Of a DNA stretch of 64,000 nt, positions 61,036 through 64,000 are shown piece by piece. This DNA is from Vanessa cardui. Lineage: Eukaryota; Arthropoda; Insecta; Lepidoptera; Nymphalidae. How positions within the stretch are numbered: the stretch's first letter is position 1; each line of letters starts with the position of its first letter. A program made the translations under genes and the position numbers. The notes below the pieces were generated by a model that searched no databases, was not told where the DNA came from, and saw nothing but the letters and a program-made list of their open reading frames with translations. The stretch is taken from the NCBI RefSeq assembly GCF_905220365.1, contig NC_061154.1, forward strand, positions 16,182,001 through 16,246,000. The letters run 5' to 3'.

Positions 61036-61315
61036 GAGCTGAGATGGTCCAGTGGTAAGAACGCGTCCATCTTAACCGATGATTTCGTGTTCAAAACCAG
61101 GCAAGATATATACGTGCTTAATTTGTGTTTATAATTCGGCGGTGAAGGAAAACATCGTGAGGAAACCTGCATTTGTCTAATTTCGTCAAAATTCTGCGAC
61201 ATGTGCATTGTACCAACCCGCACTGGAACAGCGTGGTGGAATATATTCCAAACTCTCCTCTTAATGGGAGATGAGGGCTTAGCTCAGCAGTGGGAAATTC
61301 AGAGGCTGTTATGTT
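61036..61315 (+). mobile_element. tRNA-derived SINE, box-degenerate copy
   Basis: Same family: head TGGTCCAGTGG at about 61,046, a damaged B box (GTGTTCAAAACC near 61,088), then the full body and tail. It lies about 0.1 kb after an R1-type element and a LINE RNase H fragment, so this is a nested repeat area. Confidence 0.85.
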
Positions 61316-62412
61316 ACTTTTTTTTACACATTTTAAAAATAGTTTCATACTTTTATTTATCTACAAGTATAAAAAAGGTAGGGTTACATCAGACACGACT
61401 GGAAAGAGATCTAGAGCAAGATCAAGGGCGGCTTAAAGTACTTTGTAAGCACTTTTTCGACGTATCGGCAAGGTAGTCAATATCCCAGTTATAAAGATAT
61501 GACCACACAAGGGTACATTATTTCATATTCAGTTGTATATTACGATTATATTGTTAATTGTACTATTGCGATCTGATAATAAGTTTTGAGCAATCCTGGC
61601 TTTCAGATGCTTTGGCAAATTTATTCTTTATCGGTAACTCTCAGCTCTTCTACTTATGATGACGGCCCTAATGTATTTTTATGATGGATTTTTTTAATAA
61701 CCTTAAATATAACAAAATATATGCGGATGGACTCATCCTTAAGAAACATAGTCCTGTCAACCTTACTTGTACTGGTTGAAGGGATTGTTATCGTAATTAT
61801 TACTCCTAATGATAATTATAAAATAAAAATTAAAAAAATAACATTTTATTTTAAAACACGAAGTTTTTATTATATGGCTACATTATAAATATATCAATTT
61901 ATGTAATAAAAAAGCAATTATTTCTACTTCGAAACATTTAATATAAATAAATTTGATACAAAGTCCACAGCATCAATAGACGTATAAAATTACACAAATC
62001 GAAAGAGCACAGATTAATAAAACACACGATTATTTCTGTGATATAAAAACTATTTTGTAATATAATTAAAAAATATATTATCAATCATTTATTTCCAATT
62101 ATTTATATATTTATAAATCGTTTTTTTTTATTAATACCATAAAATAAATGCAATTTTATAGAGTAGCGTACAAAATTCGAAGGTTCTAGAATTATAATAA
62201 AGAAATACGTATTAATTCATTAATATAAATTTATTTTATTTAAAATAAGTTAGTATAATAAAACTATAAAATGCTTAGGTATAAATTCGGCACTGGGAAA
62301 TGTCATGATACTTTATCGATATTTTTTATGTGTCACGGTTATGACATGGTCTGACTTAATTTGAAATTCATCAGTTTCGGCTGACCTTAGAATAGGAATC
62401 TAGGCACATGTA

Positions 62413-62688
62413 TATACGACACAACTTATATTTAGTAACTATACACATCTGAATAAAGTACGCTCTTCCAAGTTATCAATATATATTTGCTATGTGAATT
62501 TGATCTTTACACAAACGTAATAACTTGTAATATCATATGACCTAATATATTCGTTAATTTACGTGAGTATCTATAGAAACGAATAGCGTCGAATGGCGCG
62601 ATATGGATCTGTTTCTATTTGTATGTGAATCGGCAGTAATCGGTTTTATTGAATTTGCCGATGCTACATCTAAGTTGTGTCGTACTAT
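62413..62688. mobile_element. Second copy of the TIR-bearing MITE
   Basis: The right half (about 62,570-62,688) closely matches 52,370-52,493, and the last 56 nt are almost identical. The left terminus is diverged but keeps ACGACACAACTTA. Same orientation as the copy at 52.2 kb. Confidence 0.8.
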
Positions 62689-63433
62689 ACAAGTATAATG
62701 ATCAAAAATAGCTGCGTCTAAAAGTCGTATGTCACAGACATGTTTTTATGAATGTTCAAAGGCACTATATTCGTTTGTTACTATAGAAACGGCATATGAA
62801 ATAAGTTCTTTTTGAAACAGACAATTTTCACATACGACCTTTTGAATACTAAACAGTTACAGTTGCTGCCATAGTAACGTTCGTTTCATTCTAAAAAATT
62901 AACATAATTCGTGTTATATCTCAGTCAAACACCGTGGCTTATTATTTAACAGTCATTAATACTTAAATATAAAAAATAATAATTAAATTTAATAAATACT
63001 CGCAAAAATCGTCTTCTTCCTTCGTGTTACAAATGACTAATGTTAGAAAGAGATGCATAAATCATTGCGTATGTATCCGCTATATAATATTCATTAATGG
63101 ACCGTTATGATTTGACATCCAATCCTATTCCTATCGTATTCATAATAAATCTATGTAAAAAAACAAATGAAAAAAAAATATAAATCAATTCGTGTCGATT
63201 TTAAAAAAGTTTGTTCTATATATATATTAGTGCGTAAAACTGTGCCTTGTTTAAAAATCTGGTTAGGATTTTTCATGACATATATAAATTTTGCATAGTG
63301 AAGATATTTAAAGATAAATTTGATAAATAGACATCGATTCAACAAGCGACTCGTAATAAATTATTCAACTACAACTACGTGCACATCAATGATGTTGTAG
63401 TAAACAGATATGTTATTACGCGCAAAAAGTGAA

Positions 63434-63472
63434 GACTAAAAACCGTCCTAATTGGGACGTTTGCCTTTAGTC
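63434..63472. repeat. Interrupted inverted repeat (hairpin)
   Basis: GACTAAA (63,434) pairs with TTTAGTC (63,466), and CGTCC (63,444) with GGACG (63,455), giving a two-step hairpin. A direct repeat of TTACGTAGTAA (63,476 and about 63,508) follows. This may be the core of an old MITE. Confidence 0.55.
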
Positions 63473-64000
63473 GTTTTACGTAGTAATACGTTATAATACA
63501 TCATAATTACGTAGTAACACGTTTTGCGTAATTAAAACATCTAGTTATCCCTTTTACTTATTGTTTTTATCAAGCTATCCTATTTACTTTCAACGAAATG
63601 TAAAAATAAACGGTCCCCGGCGCGGCACACTTTTTTCAGTTGTTTATTATGGATATAACATATCTGTTTATTAGAATATCATTGGTGCACATCAAATCTT
63701 GATATGAAGCGTAAACATTTTTAAAATGACTACATTAATATTTATATTAAATATATGGCTTCTTTAGTCTTCAAATGTCAAAAAAAAAAAAATCTATTTG
63801 CGATTGCAATATAAGAATAGTTTCTATTTTCAAAAATGTTGGCGATCGTTTTATGATTTCACCGAAATTATAATTTTGGATTTCTGGTTTGACAGTTTCT
63901 ATGCGTCACTCGCGTGACATTATTTCAATAAATTCCGTTATAAGATAATTAAGTCGTGATTGTTATTGTAATCTCCCAATTTCCGGCTATATTAAATTAA

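Larger units (their letters stand above)
45328..64000. other. Repeat-rich region upstream of the SLC36 gene
   Basis: No intact gene was recognised in 18.7 kb. The DNA is AT-rich and carries SINE, LINE, Helitron-like and MITE remnants listed separately. Apart from the GC-rich patches at 46.1-46.3 kb, 53.74-53.83 kb and 54.5-54.6 kb, no regulatory feature stands out. The promoter of the transporter should lie in this region. Confidence 0.6.

Noticed and set aside
1..64000. CRISPR arrays, operons, riboswitches, prokaryotic mobile elements
   Set aside because: None is seen. Introns, GT-AG splice sites and SINE/LINE content show a eukaryotic nuclear genome.

Overview
The window looks like nuclear DNA of a butterfly or moth (Lepidoptera). 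It is strongly AT-rich with large introns. It carries interspersed repeats of a lepidopteran kind: tRNA-headed SINEs, Helitron-like fragments with a 'ctatactaat' start, and LINE tails ending in TTTGA or ATTC runs. The two spliced genes encode insect-type proteins. The species and order were judged by eye; no database was used.

Only two protein-coding genes can be supported, and they point at each other. On the plus strand, 12,252-30,245 is a six-exon gene for the PAR-domain bZIP transcription factor Pdp1 (281 codons before the stop). All splice phases close exactly. It has a Pro-rich first exon, a 14.2 kb first intron and a long, partly very GC-rich 3' region to about 32.8 kb. On the minus strand, 45,327-35,924 is an eight-exon gene for an SLC36-type proton-coupled amino acid transporter (464 aa, 'pathetic'-like). 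The stop codons lie about 5.7 kb apart, and the gap holds a perfect 42-bp palindrome.

Regions: 1-11.9 kb is upstream DNA of Pdp1 with repeats and a few GC-rich patches that may be regulatory. 12.0-33.0 kb is Pdp1. 33.0-35.9 kb is the convergent intergenic gap. 35.9-45.4 kb is the transporter. 45.4-64 kb is repeat-rich DNA upstream of the transporter. It contains a MITE family with ~50-bp terminal inverted repeats (two copies), three SINEs with pol III boxes or remnants, and a broken LINE RNase H fragment.

Functionally, Pdp1 is known in insects as a clock-output and growth/lipid regulator, and its large first intron here contains several CACGTG E-boxes. SLC36 transporters sense or move amino acids for growth signalling. 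Nothing in the sequence shows that the two genes are co-regulated. I found no clearly new biological system. The most useful leads are the intronic E-box and GC-island pattern, a possible alternative Pdp1 start at 26,978, the promoter-proximal palindromes, the GC-rich 3' region, the 42-bp palindrome and the MITE family.
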